Shown here: in pieces, positions 1 to 6,193 of the stretch
Layout: each line of letters begins with the position of its first letter
How positions within the stretch are numbered: the stretch's first letter is position 1
NCBI GenBank assembly: GCA_958366985.1
Contig: CATXDC010000041.1
Span: forward strand, 1-6,370
Direction of reading: 5' to 3'
Source of the DNA: an uncultured Oscillospiraceae bacterium
GTDB taxonomy: Bacteria; Bacillota; Clostridia; Oscillospirales; Acutalibacteraceae
Length of the DNA stretch: 6,370 nt
Translations under genes and position numbers: made by a program
The notes under the pieces: generated by a model
The model's database searches: none
Seen by the model: only the letters and a program-made list of their open reading frames with translations
Told to the model about the DNA's origin: nothing

Positions 1-20
1 TCATCGCTTAAGCTCCTTTG

Positions 21-49
21 AACCACGCGACTATCGCGTGGTTTTCGTT
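21..49 (+). terminator. Intrinsic terminator of a gene left of the window
   Basis: A perfect 9-bp stem (21-29 with 35-43) encloses a 5-nt loop. A short T-rich tail (TTTTCGTT) follows on the plus strand only. It would end a rightward transcript entering from outside the window. The 20 bases before it may be the tail of that gene, because one frame stops at 19-21, but this is too short to identify. Confidence 0.6.
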
Positions 50-57
50 ATACAAGG

Positions 58-87
58 AAAAGCGTATGCATGAAAGCATACGCTTTT
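58..87. terminator. Bidirectional terminator hairpin after the ABC operon
   Basis: A perfect 12-bp stem (58-69 with 76-87) encloses the 6-nt loop ATGAAA. It is flanked by an A-run on the left arm and a T-run on the right arm, so it can end transcription from either side. It starts 14 nt beyond the permease stop codon and is the obvious terminator of the leftward TetR-ABC operon. It also backs up the hairpin at 21-43 for rightward transcripts. The leftward U-run is short (four, then CC). Confidence 0.75.
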
Positions 88-100
88 ATTTGTTTGCTGA

Positions 101-1000
101 TCATCGAGATTTTTTCTTTGTTCTAAGTTTATTTGAAACAATGTATAAAACAAGAATTACCGCAGCGGAAATATAAAGTACGGCGTACTGAGCAGAAACT
201 GTAACTTCATTGCCGAAAAAAGAAATTGTATTGTCAAACATCTCACGGATTGACTGAACATTGCCACCGGGAATAAATTTTCCCAGTTCATCTATTGCTC
301 CGCCCATAAAATGGTTCCTCAAAAGTACAGTACCATAAGTTCCGGGTATAAAGCTTACAAATTTTTGTATACTGTCCGAAAACTGAGAAATAGGCATATA
401 AGCGCCGCAGATAAAGCCGTACATTGACGAAATAAGAGTAGAAACAGCACTTACTGCTCCCTGAGTTGATACAAACTGCTCTACGAATGCAGCAAGAGCT
501 GTTCCGAAGAATATACAGCCCAAGGCATCCAAAACTATAAATCCTATATCTCCTAAAGTTAAATACCAGCCTGTTGCTGCAAGAAAAGCAATACACACTA
601 TTAAGCCGCAAAAAATAACAATTGCCGTAGTTATAAAATTCGCTATGTAATAGCTTATAGCCAAAGTGCTCTTTTTAACGGGAGTTACATAAAAATCTTT
701 GATCCTTCCGGTCACCTTATCCATAGCCATTATATTATTGGAACAAAATGCCACAGTAACCGATGAAACACCTATGATTGAAGATACAAGCCAGCCTCCC
801 GTGAGGCCGTTTACAAGCTTTTCCGGAAGCTCAACTCCTGCCGGAAGTGAAGAAACAATAGAACTGGTGTAAACACTGCGTAGGAAAGTAACATATAAAA
901 TTAAAAGTATCACCGGAGTTATAAGGGAAGTAATAAAAGTAATCCTGTCCCTGAAATATATTTTTATATTTCTGCCTGTGAGCATCATTAGGATTTTCAT
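101..1000 (-). CDS. ABC-2 type transporter permease
   Basis: Membrane subunit (299 aa) of an ABC exporter, expected to pair with the ATPase encoded just upstream. Six hydrophobic segments can be read at about residues 20-40, 71-91, 115-142, 150-173, 183-204 and 270-289. A basic N-terminus precedes the first and a KLRTKKKSR tail follows the last, so both ends should be cytoplasmic. The segment around 92-112 (DKVTGRIKDFYVTPVKKS) resembles the cytoplasmic coupling region of ABC-2 permeases, where the family usually has a charged RERG/GTIE-like stretch followed by 'L..TPV'. The ATG overlaps the ATPase stop by 4 nt (ATGA). A perfect AAAGGAGG lies 7 nt before it, so the start is firm. The substrate is unknown; relatives export drugs, antibiotics or lipids. 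Family assignment is confident, transported compound is not. Confidence 0.9.
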   Translation of the reverse strand: MKILMMLTGRNIKIYFRDRITFITSLITPVILLILYVTFLRSVYTSSIVSSLPAGVELPEKLVNGLTGGWLVSSIIGVSSVTVAFCSNNIMAMDKVTGRIKDFYVTPVKKSTLAISYYIANFITTAIVIFCGLIVCIAFLAATGWYLTLGDIGFIVLDALGCIFFGTALAAFVEQFVSTQGAVSAVSTLISSMYGFICGAYMPISQFSDSIQKFVSFIPGTYGTVLLRNHFMGGAIDELGKFIPGGNVQSIREMFDNTISFFGNEVTVSAQYAVLYISAAVILVLYIVSNKLRTKKKSR

Positions 1001-1905
1001 TCTTCCGCCTCCTTTAAAGTTTTCCCTGTAACAGCAAGAAAAACATCATCCATTTTTCCCTTTACCACTTCAAAATCCTCAAACAGCTGCGGATAAGTTG
1101 TTATCAGATTTTTGGCATAAGCTGTACTTTCTGCCGCAATAACAAAACATTCGGATTCCTCAGTAAAACGTATATTGCACCTTTCAAGCTCGCTTTTATC
1201 CACATCGTAAAGCTTTATAAAATCGCCGGTATAACGTTTTTTTAACTCATGCGGTGTCCCCTCAGCAGCAACTTTTCCGCTGTCAAGAATTACAACATAA
1301 TCAGCCTGCGCTGCCTCCTCCATATAATGAGTTGTGAGAAAAACCGTCAATCCCTTTTCCCTGCGCAGTTTATCTATTACATTCCACACTGCTTTTCTCG
1401 AATGAGGGTCAAGGCCTGTGGTCGGCTCGTCAAGAATTAAAATCTTCGGATTATGTATAAGTGCCCTTGCTACATCAAGTCGGCGCCTTTGTCCGCCGGA
1501 AAGCTTGTTCATTGGTCTTTTCAAAAAATCATCCATTTCCAGCAAACCGCTGAGCTCTCTTATTCTCCTTTCACATTCTTCTGCGTAAATCCCGTAAAGT
1601 CCTGCTCTGATTTTCAGGTTATCCTTTCCACTTAAAACGCTGTCCAGGACGGAATCCTGAAAAACTATACCTATTTCTCCTCGAATTTTATCACTGTCTG
1701 CGTCAATATCCATATTATCTATCATCACCGTACCGCCGTCTCTTTTGAGAGTTGAGCACATAATAGAGATAGTTGTACTTTTTCCGGCTCCGTTAAGGCC
1801 AAGAAAAGCAAAAAGTTCCCCCTCCTTTACGGTGAATGACAATCCGTCAACTGCATGCACATCTCCAAAATATTTTTTCAGATTTTGTACCTTAATTATA
1901 TCCAT
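997..1905 (-). CDS. ABC transporter ATP-binding protein, DrrA-like
   Basis: Nucleotide-binding subunit (302 aa) that powers the neighbouring ABC-2 permease. All ATPase motifs are intact: Walker A GLNGAGKST (36-44), Q-loop Gln83, signature LSGGQ (135-139), Walker B ILILDE (155-160) with catalytic Glu160, D-loop GLD (164-166) and H-loop His193. The second Walker A position is Leu rather than the more usual Pro, a variant I associate with a subgroup of DrrA-type exporters. About 90 residues follow the ATPase core, matching the C-terminal extension of this class, which ends in a 'MDDVFLAVTGK' block typical of it. It starts 4 nt after the TetR stop codon. Its Shine-Dalgarno AAGGGGTG contains that stop and sits 5 nt before the ATG, so translational coupling is likely. 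The partner permease is certain from context; the substrate is not predictable. Confidence 0.94.
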   Translation of the reverse strand: MDIIKVQNLKKYFGDVHAVDGLSFTVKEGELFAFLGLNGAGKSTTISIMCSTLKRDGGTVMIDNMDIDADSDKIRGEIGIVFQDSVLDSVLSGKDNLKIRAGLYGIYAEECERRIRELSGLLEMDDFLKRPMNKLSGGQRRRLDVARALIHNPKILILDEPTTGLDPHSRKAVWNVIDKLRREKGLTVFLTTHYMEEAAQADYVVILDSGKVAAEGTPHELKKRYTGDFIKLYDVDKSELERCNIRFTEESECFVIAAESTAYAKNLITTYPQLFEDFEVVKGKMDDVFLAVTGKTLKEAEE

Positions 1906-1909
1906 AAAT

Positions 1910-2473
1910 TCACCCCTTGATTATTTTATACAGTCCGAAACCGGCCTCATAAAGCATGGCATCGGCCTCTTCATCTGTAAAATTACATACTCCCGTAGCC
2001 TGCAAAACTGCCATTCCATGGGAATAGATCCACATGTGATGATAAAGCCTGCGTGCTGCATCGGCATCAATATTAAATCCCTGACTTGCAGCTTCTACCA
2101 CATGACCCGTAGTGCTGTCAATAAACACAAAAACTTCCTCGGATTTTACAGTTCCGTCACCTGACATAAAAAGCAGCTTAAAAAGATTTGGTTCTTCTCT
2201 GGCAAAACGTATATACGCCTTTCCGCTTCCTTTAAAGGGAATCGGTTCTTTCATTCCTTCAAGTACATATTTATTAAAAAGCTTCTCCGCAGCCTTTATC
2301 GTTTCCTGACGAACTTCGTCCATGCTTTCAAAAACAGTAAATATTGGTCTAGGTGAACTTTTAAGTTTCGCTGCCAGTGACCGGGCTGTAAGAGCTTTTA
2401 TCCCATTTTCCCTTACTATCATGAAGGCTGCTTCTACTATCTCTTCACGGGTAAACTTTTGCTTCGGCGGCAT
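1910..2473 (-). CDS. TetR-family transcriptional regulator of the ABC operon
   Basis: DNA-binding repressor (187 aa from the chosen start). Residues 8-50 form the TetR N-terminal domain: a first helix (TREEIVEAAFMIVRENG), then the helix-turn-helix (LTARSLAAKLKSS.RPIFTVF). The rest is a helical ligand-binding domain. Its segments YIRFAREEPNLFKLLFM and MWIYSHGMA resemble the WHG-type C-terminal domain common in clostridial TetR proteins. It is the first gene of an operon with the ABC ATPase and permease, so it probably senses the exported compound and represses the exporter and itself. An ATG three codons upstream (2482) is also in frame. I prefer 2473 because the protein then begins MPPK..FT.EEI, as relatives do, and the GAGAG at 2483-2487 abuts the upstream ATG but is correctly spaced for this one. 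The ligand is unknown. Confidence 0.9.
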   Translation of the reverse strand: MPPKQKFTREEIVEAAFMIVRENGIKALTARSLAAKLKSSPRPIFTVFESMDEVRQETIKAAEKLFNKYVLEGMKEPIPFKGSGKAYIRFAREEPNLFKLLFMSGDGTVKSEEVFVFIDSTTGHVVEAASQGFNIDADAARRLYHHMWIYSHGMAVLQATGVCNFTDEEADAMLYEAGFGLYKIIKG

Positions 2474-2496
2474 AATTCTCATCTCTCAATCTATTA

Positions 2497-2524
2497 AAAA
2501 CATTAGTTTTAAAACGTTTGTTTT
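2497..2524. promoter_or_regulatory. Candidate TetR operator (28-bp imperfect palindrome)
   Basis: The arms AAAACA (2497-2502) and TGTTTT (2519-2524) flank a perfect 10-bp core GTTTTAAAAC (2506-2515) with 3-nt non-matching spacers on each side. It covers the predicted transcription start of the TetR-ABC promoter (about 2519), the usual place for a self-repressing TetR operator. The symmetry is seen directly; binding by this TetR is inferred. AT-rich composition raises the risk of chance symmetry. Confidence 0.55.
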
Positions 2525-2525
2525 A

Positions 2526-2554
2526 ATTGTAGCATGGGGTATTTCTCTTGTCAA
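2526..2554 (-). promoter_or_regulatory. Promoter of the TetR-ABC operon
   Basis: On the minus strand, a perfect -35 TTGACA (2554-2549) is separated by 17 nt from the -10 TACAAT (2531-2526), which matches consensus at 5 of 6 positions. The start of transcription would fall near 2519, about 46 nt before the chosen TetR start codon. No other promoter is evident within the operon, so the three genes are probably one transcript. Confidence 0.8.
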
Positions 2555-2555
2555 T

Positions 2556-2589
2556 AAAAAATCAACCTGCCTGAAAAAGGCAGATTGAT
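2556..2589 (-). terminator. Intrinsic terminator of the lacI-type gene
   Basis: The arms 2561-2572 and 2578-2589 pair with a single C/A mismatch around a 5-nt loop. On the minus strand they are followed by a run of T (2561-2556). The plus strand has no T-run, so it works for leftward transcripts only. It lies 87 nt past the LacI-family stop codon and separates that gene from the TetR-ABC operon, whose -35 box begins one base after the T-run. Confidence 0.8.
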
Positions 2590-2675
2590 AATAATGTAAT
2601 ATTAAACTATAATTCTCACTCTTTATCCGATTTTGTGCAGCCTGGTTTGATACTTGACCTTTAAAACTGCACCCC

Positions 2676-3701
2676 TTACATGGACTCATCTACCTTGATT
2701 ATAAGCTGGGTGTAGTTAAACTTCTCTATTTCCTTTCTTGCCACTATCTTTTCAAAAATCAGCTTTATTGCATTATATCCCTGCTCAAATGGCTGCTGGC
2801 AGATTGTCGCTTCAATATCTCCGTTTTTCACTGCTCTTTCAATTTCCGGAGTGTCGTCAAAACAGCCGATTCCGATTTTTCTGCCTGTCAGGGCAGTCTC
2901 CTCCCTGACGGCTTTAACCGTTCCCGAAACACCGCCGGCAGTGATATAGACAAAGCTTATATTGTCATGGCTTCTGAGAAATTCCTTTGTCTTTAAATAT
3001 GCAGTTTCATTATCGTCCTGATTTTCTATAACTCCCGCTATATTTATATCGTTGCCGTGGTCTGAAAGGTACGCCTTTATCCCCTCAACACGGCTCATGT
3101 GTCCCTTATGATTGGCGCTTCCCGTAGCAATGCACACTGATGCTCCCTTTTTATTGAGAAGCCGTATAAGCCTGCCCGCTATGCGTCCACTCTTTAAATA
3201 ATCGCAGCCCACATATGCTGTCCTCTTTGAATTTTCTATATCACTTGAAACAGTGATTACACAAACTCCTCTTTCTGTCAGCTCATCTATTTTTTCCCGT
3301 ACCATTTCATCATTGACAGGTGTAAGTACCAGCGCTTTTGTGTCCTCATCTATTTCATCAATGGCTCTTAAAATATCCTCGCTTTTATATCCCTTTATCT
3401 CACGGAGTGTAAGGCTTATACCATAGGATGAATATTCCCTTTCAGCTTCAAAAAAGCCTCGCTTCATCTCACTGAAAAAGTCGTTGCCGACACTGTTAAG
3501 TATTACCGACACCTTTATGGGATGCTTTGAATATACAAGCGCCTTTCCTATAAGATTAGGTGTATAGTTGTGTTCCTGCGCTATTTTGAGTATTCTCTCC
3601 TTGGTCTCCCTGTTTATTCCGTCCCTGCCTTTCAGCGCACGGTCAACGGTTCCCCTGCTGACCCCTGCAAGACGGGCTATCTCTTTAACTGTTATAGCCA
3701 A
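2676..3701 (-). CDS. LacI-family transcriptional regulator (sugar-responsive)
   Basis: Repressor (341 aa) expected to control the divergent GH3 glycosidase gene and itself. The N-terminal LacI helix-turn-helix is clear at residues 3-28 (ITVKEIARLAGVSRGTVDRALKG). The hinge follows at about 45-58, with NYTPNLIGKAL resembling the usual NY.PN..A..L. Residues 63-341 form a periplasmic-binding-protein-like sugar sensor, with conserved landmarks such as ALVLTPVN (123-130), YVGCDYLKSGRIAG (163-176) and a late CQQPFEQGYNAI block (301-312). The start is TTG at 3701, because GGAGGTG lies 5 nt before it and no methionine occurs until residue 79. Full family length, with no sign of damage. The inducer is not readable; the neighbour suggests a xylan- or cellulose-derived sugar. 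It has its own promoter and terminator, so it is monocistronic. Confidence 0.93.
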   Translation of the reverse strand: MAITVKEIARLAGVSRGTVDRALKGRDGINRETKERILKIAQEHNYTPNLIGKALVYSKHPIKVSVILNSVGNDFFSEMKRGFFEAEREYSSYGISLTLREIKGYKSEDILRAIDEIDEDTKALVLTPVNDEMVREKIDELTERGVCVITVSSDIENSKRTAYVGCDYLKSGRIAGRLIRLLNKKGASVCIATGSANHKGHMSRVEGIKAYLSDHGNDINIAGVIENQDDNETAYLKTKEFLRSHDNISFVYITAGGVSGTVKAVREETALTGRKIGIGCFDDTPEIERAVKNGDIEATICQQPFEQGYNAIKLIFEKIVARKEIEKFNYTQLIIKVDESM

Positions 3702-3706
3702 AAAAA

Positions 3707-3713
3707 CACCTCC
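3707..3713 (-). promoter_or_regulatory. Ribosome binding site fixing the TTG start of lacI-type gene
   Basis: GGAGGTG on the minus strand ends 5 nt before the TTG codon at 3701-3699. This near-perfect match to the 16S rRNA tail supports an uncommon TTG start, with the helix-turn-helix beginning immediately afterwards. Confidence 0.85.
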
Positions 3714-3728
3714 GTTTATTTTTTCTCT

Positions 3729-3756
3729 TGATTTTATTTACATGATGTGGTACAAT
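3729..3756 (+). promoter_or_regulatory. Candidate promoter of the GH3 gene
   Basis: The -35 TTGATT (3729-3734, 4 of 6 matches) and the -10 TACAAT (3751-3756, 5 of 6) are 16 nt apart. A TG dinucleotide one base before the -10 makes it an extended -10 promoter. Transcription would start near 3763, just before the 20-bp palindrome, leaving a leader of about 73 nt before the ATG at 3836. A second possible -10 (TATATT, 3791-3796) lacks a -35 box and is less likely. Confidence 0.6.
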
Positions 3757-3766
3757 ATTTTATGTA

Positions 3767-3786
3767 TTTCGTGCACGTGCACGAAA
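3767..3786. promoter_or_regulatory. Operator for the LacI-family regulator (perfect 20-bp palindrome)
   Basis: TTTCGTGCACGTGCACGAAA reads identically on both strands. Its centre is the CpG step typical of LacI-family operators. It lies at about +5 to +24 of the predicted GH3 promoter and covers the predicted start (about 3782) of the lacI-type promoter. A single bound dimer could therefore block both genes. The palindrome is certain; its recognition by the adjacent regulator is a strong inference from position and symmetry. Confidence 0.85.
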
Positions 3787-3788
3787 AG

Positions 3789-3817
3789 ATTATATTACAT
3801 AAAAAACATATTGTCAA
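3789..3817 (-). promoter_or_regulatory. Consensus promoter of the lacI-type gene
   Basis: On the minus strand, TTGACA (3817-3812), a 17-nt spacer and TATAAT (3794-3789) match the sigma-A consensus at all twelve positions with ideal spacing. Transcription would start near 3782, inside the 20-bp palindrome. Such a strong promoter for a repressor gene makes sense if the repressor limits its own synthesis. Confidence 0.88.
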
Positions 3818-3823
3818 GGGGTG
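3816..3823 (+). promoter_or_regulatory. Ribosome binding site of the GH3 gene
   Basis: AAGGGGTG, the same octamer that precedes the ABC ATPase gene, lies 12 nt before the ATG at 3836. It overlaps the in-frame GTG at 3821, which therefore cannot be its start codon and has no other site at a proper distance. The 12-nt spacing is longer than ideal, so initiation may be modest. The site shares two bases with the -35 box of the opposing lacI-type promoter. Confidence 0.65.
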
Positions 3824-3835
3824 TGCAACCATAAA

Positions 3836-5941
3836 ATGATTACGGAAGAAAACCGCAGGCTCCACAGAGAAAAAGGAGAACAGACGGCTGAGAAATTAAC
3901 CACTATTCAGGCCGCTTCCCAGCTTCTTCATACATCAAGGGCTCTGCCTAAATACGGAATAAAAAAATACAACTGGTGGAACGAAAGTCTTCACGGCGTT
4001 GCCAGAGCCGGAATAGCCACTGTTTTCCCACAGGCAATAGCCATGGCTGCCACTTTCAGCGATGATATACTTTTCCGTGTGGCTCAGATGATTTCCACCG
4101 AAGCCAGAGCCAAATTCAATTACAGCCAAAGTCAGGGCGATTTTGGAATTTACAAGGGTCTTACCATGTGGTCGCCCAATATCAACATTTACCGTGACCC
4201 CCGCTGGGGAAGAGGCCACGAAACCTACGGCGAAGACCCATATCTCACTTCTATTTTAGGTGTAGCTTTTATAAAAGGACTTCAGGGCGATGACGAAAAA
4301 TACATAAAGACTTCTGCCTGTGCAAAGCATTTTGCAGTACACAGCGGTCCAGAGCCCGACAGACATACATTTAATGCCAAGGCTACTAAAAAAGATATGT
4401 TTGAAACATATCTTCCCGCCTTTGAAAAAGCGGTCAGAGAAGCCAAGGTAAGCGGAGTTATGGGCGCATATAACCGCACTAACGGAGAGCCCTGCTGCGC
4501 TTCCCCCACCCTTATGGAAAAACTTCTGAGAAAAGAATGGGGATTTGACGGATATTACGTATCTGACTGCGGTGCGATACTTGATATAGTTTTCCGCCAC
4601 AAGTATGAGAAAAATCCCCTTAAAGGCGCTGCTCTCGCTCTTAACAAAGGCTGCGATCTCGAATGCGGTGCACTTTACAGGCTTATCCCCTTAGCCTGCG
4701 CTTTCGGATACACAAACAAGGAAACAATCAAAAAATCTGCCGCAAGACTTATATATATAAGAAGTCTTTTAGGTATGTTCGATCCCGAATGTCCCTTCAA
4801 CAAAATCGGTACTGAGGAAATAGCCAGCAGTGAACATGAAAACTTTGCTGTTGAGGTTGCGGAAAAAGGCATTGTAATGCTTAAAAACAACGGCATTCTG
4901 CCTCTCAAAGAAAATGCTCAGAAAATATTCCTCACAGGCTATAACTCAGAAAATGAGCTTGCATATTTAGGCAACTATGCCGGAAGTCCCTCAAGCTACA
5001 TTAAGATGCACGAAGCTATACTTTCCTGCAATAAAGATACTGTTTACGACCAGGGAATACATCTTTATAACGAAAAAGAAAGTCCCGACCCTGATGCAGC
5101 GGTGAAGAAAGCCGAAAACTGCGACGTTATTGTATTCTGCACCGGACTCGATTCATCAATCGAGGGTGAAGAAGCAGGCGGAGCTCTTAACGGAGGCGGC
5201 GGAAACATCGGAAAACAGGGCGACAGAATCACCCTTGAACTTCCCGAAGTTCAGCAGCAGCTTCTCGATAAGCTTTTGAAGCTGGGCAAAAAGATAATTC
5301 TCCTCAATTTCTCCGGCGGATGCATCAGCTTCGGCAAATATGCAGATAAGGTTGACGCCATTTTACAGTGCTGGTATCCCGGAGCCAAGGGTGGAAAGGC
5401 AATTGCCAACATCCTTTTCGGAAAAGTTTCTCCCTCCGGCAAGCTTCCGGTAACATTTTATCACGACATAAAGGAAGTTCCCGATTTCAGGGATTACAGC
5501 ATGGAAAACCGCACTTACAAATATTTCCGTGGAAAAGTAGATTATCCTTTCGGATACGGACTTACCTACACTGACTTTGAGCTTACAGATAAAAACTTTG
5601 ACAGCGAAAAGCTTACTCTTTCCGTTAAAGTCAAAAACACAGGAAATATGGACAGCGACGAGGTTTTGCAGCTTTATGTATCTTATCCTCAGACAGATTA
5701 CAGAAACCCCATAAAATCCCTCATTGCCGTAAAGCGTTTCGGCACTAAGGCGGGAGAGGAAAAGGAGATAGAATTCAGCCTTAAGGAATCCGATTTCTAC
5801 TCCATAGACGACCGTGGAAACAAGGTATTCCTCAAAGGCGATTTCACCCTTTCACTTTTCGACGGTCAGAACATTTCCGAAAATGTGGGAGTGTTCACAA
5901 ACACAAAGGACACTGAGATAATGGAAAAGTGCCCTATCTGA
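3836..5941 (+). CDS. Glycoside hydrolase family 3, beta-xylosidase-like
   Basis: Retaining exo-beta-glycosidase (701 aa) that should remove single sugars from the non-reducing end of short oligosaccharides. The N-terminal barrel carries the WWNESLHGVARAG block (47-59), the PRWGRGHETYGEDP loop (122-135), KHF (164-166) and VSDCGAI (242-248), with Asp244 as expected nucleophile. The second domain (about 330-545) holds the candidate acid/base in IEGEE (442-446; which Glu is uncertain), then GDRITLELP (462-470). A fibronectin III-like domain closes the protein (about 590-680), beginning where DEVLQLYV and KSLIAVKRF are seen. WWNE.LHG together with SDCGAI points to the beta-xylosidase/arabinosidase side of GH3 rather than classic beta-glucosidases, by recall only. 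There is no signal peptide, so it is cytoplasmic. The in-frame GTG at 3821 would add five residues but lies within the ribosome site. It is divergent from, and probably repressed by, the LacI-type regulator. Confidence 0.92.
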   Translation: MITEENRRLHREKGEQTAEKLTTIQAASQLLHTSRALPKYGIKKYNWWNESLHGVARAGIATVFPQAIAMAATFSDDILFRVAQMISTEARAKFNYSQSQGDFGIYKGLTMWSPNINIYRDPRWGRGHETYGEDPYLTSILGVAFIKGLQGDDEKYIKTSACAKHFAVHSGPEPDRHTFNAKATKKDMFETYLPAFEKAVREAKVSGVMGAYNRTNGEPCCASPTLMEKLLRKEWGFDGYYVSDCGAILDIVFRHKYEKNPLKGAALALNKGCDLECGALYRLIPLACAFGYTNKETIKKSAARLIYIRSLLGMFDPECPFNKIGTEEIASSEHENFAVEVAEKGIVMLKNNGILPLKENAQKIFLTGYNSENELAYLGNYAGSPSSYIKMHEAILSCNKDTVYDQGIHLYNEKESPDPDAAVKKAENCDVIVFCTGLDSSIEGEEAGGALNGGGGNIGKQGDRITLELPEVQQQLLDKLLKLGKKIILLNFSGGCISFGKYADKVDAILQCWYPGAKGGKAIANILFGKVSPSGKLPVTFYHDIKEVPDFRDYSMENRTYKYFRGKVDYPFGYGLTYTDFELTDKNFDSEKLTLSVKVKNTGNMDSDEVLQLYVSYPQTDYRNPIKSLIAVKRFGTKAGEEKEIEFSLKESDFYSIDDRGNKVFLKGDFTLSLFDGQNISENVGVFTNTKDTEIMEKCPI

Positions 5942-5961
5942 TGAATATTATATAACAAAAA

Positions 5962-6007
5962 AGAAAGAGCGTAAACGGAAGAAAGATTTTTCCTTTACGC
6001 TCTTTTT
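5962..6007 (+). terminator. Intrinsic terminator of the GH3 gene
   Basis: A perfect 12-bp stem (5964-5975 with 5994-6005) is extended outward by a G-T and an A-T pair. It can continue inward through GGAA/TTCC after a bulged C. A run of five T (6003-6007) follows the right arm. It starts 20 nt after the GH3 stop, so the gene is probably transcribed alone. Confidence 0.85.
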
Positions 6008-6026
6008 ACTGTAATAGAAATGTAAA

Positions 6027-6062
6027 TTATAGTTTTGTGCGCCGTATCTCAAACTCAGTTTG
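6027..6062. repeat. Diverged intergenic repeat, copy 1 (short form)
   Basis: It consists of TTATAG, then GTGCGCCGTATCT (6037-6049), then the palindrome CAAACTCAGTTTG (6050-6062). The first two blocks have the same 10-nt offset as in copy 3. It lacks the roughly 18-nt GTGTGCGA block present before the palindrome in copies 2 and 3. CCGTA (6042-6046) can pair with TACGG (6064-6068) around the palindrome, giving a longer nested hairpin. Confidence 0.6.
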
Positions 6063-6090
6063 CTACGGTTTGGGTGCAGCGTCACACTGC

Positions 6091-6154
6091 CGCAGGCACT
6101 TATAGTTGTTCCTTACCGCCACTTCGTGTGCGACTTGGATGCAAACTCAGTTTG
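6091..6154. repeat. Diverged intergenic repeat, copy 2
   Basis: It starts with CGCAGGCACTTATA (6091-6104), continues with CTTCGTGTGCGA (6122-6133) and ends with the palindrome CAAACTCAGTTTG (6142-6154). The first block is identical over 14 bases to copy 3, the palindrome is identical to copy 1, and the block order is the same as in copy 3. The middle part differs in sequence from both other copies. Confidence 0.65.
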
Positions 6155-6193
6155 TTGCTTCTTACCCGAACCTTGATAAATAATTAAGTTTAA

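Noticed and set aside
1249..2588. Several plus-strand open frames of 60-139 codons opposite the ABC ATPase and TetR genes
   Set aside because: They are antisense to coding sequence with intact motifs and have composition expected of shadow frames.
2635..2680. GTGCAG/CTGCAC inverted repeat and a possible insertion-sequence end just after the lacI-type stop codon
   Set aside because: The arms are only 6 bp with a 26-nt gap. No partner terminal repeat, target duplication or transposase is present, so the resemblance is too weak.
2486..2689. 67-aa minus-strand reading frame between the lacI-type and tetR genes
   Set aside because: It begins inside the end of the lacI-type gene without a good ribosome site. 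It also runs through the intrinsic terminator, the TetR promoter and the palindrome, and resembles no family I know.
3700..3835. Catabolite-response (cre) site near the GH3 promoter
   Set aside because: No convincing match to the CcpA consensus was found. The only clear symmetric site is the 20-bp palindrome.
3935..4600. Open frames of 75-114 codons on the minus strand inside the GH3 gene
   Set aside because: They lie wholly antisense to clear GH3 catalytic-domain sequence and show no domain features. They are frame shadows.
5007..5014. TGCACGAA inside the GH3 gene, matching half of the 20-bp operator
   Set aside because: It is a single 8-base half-site with no matching second half and lies in conserved coding sequence. 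Chance is sufficient.
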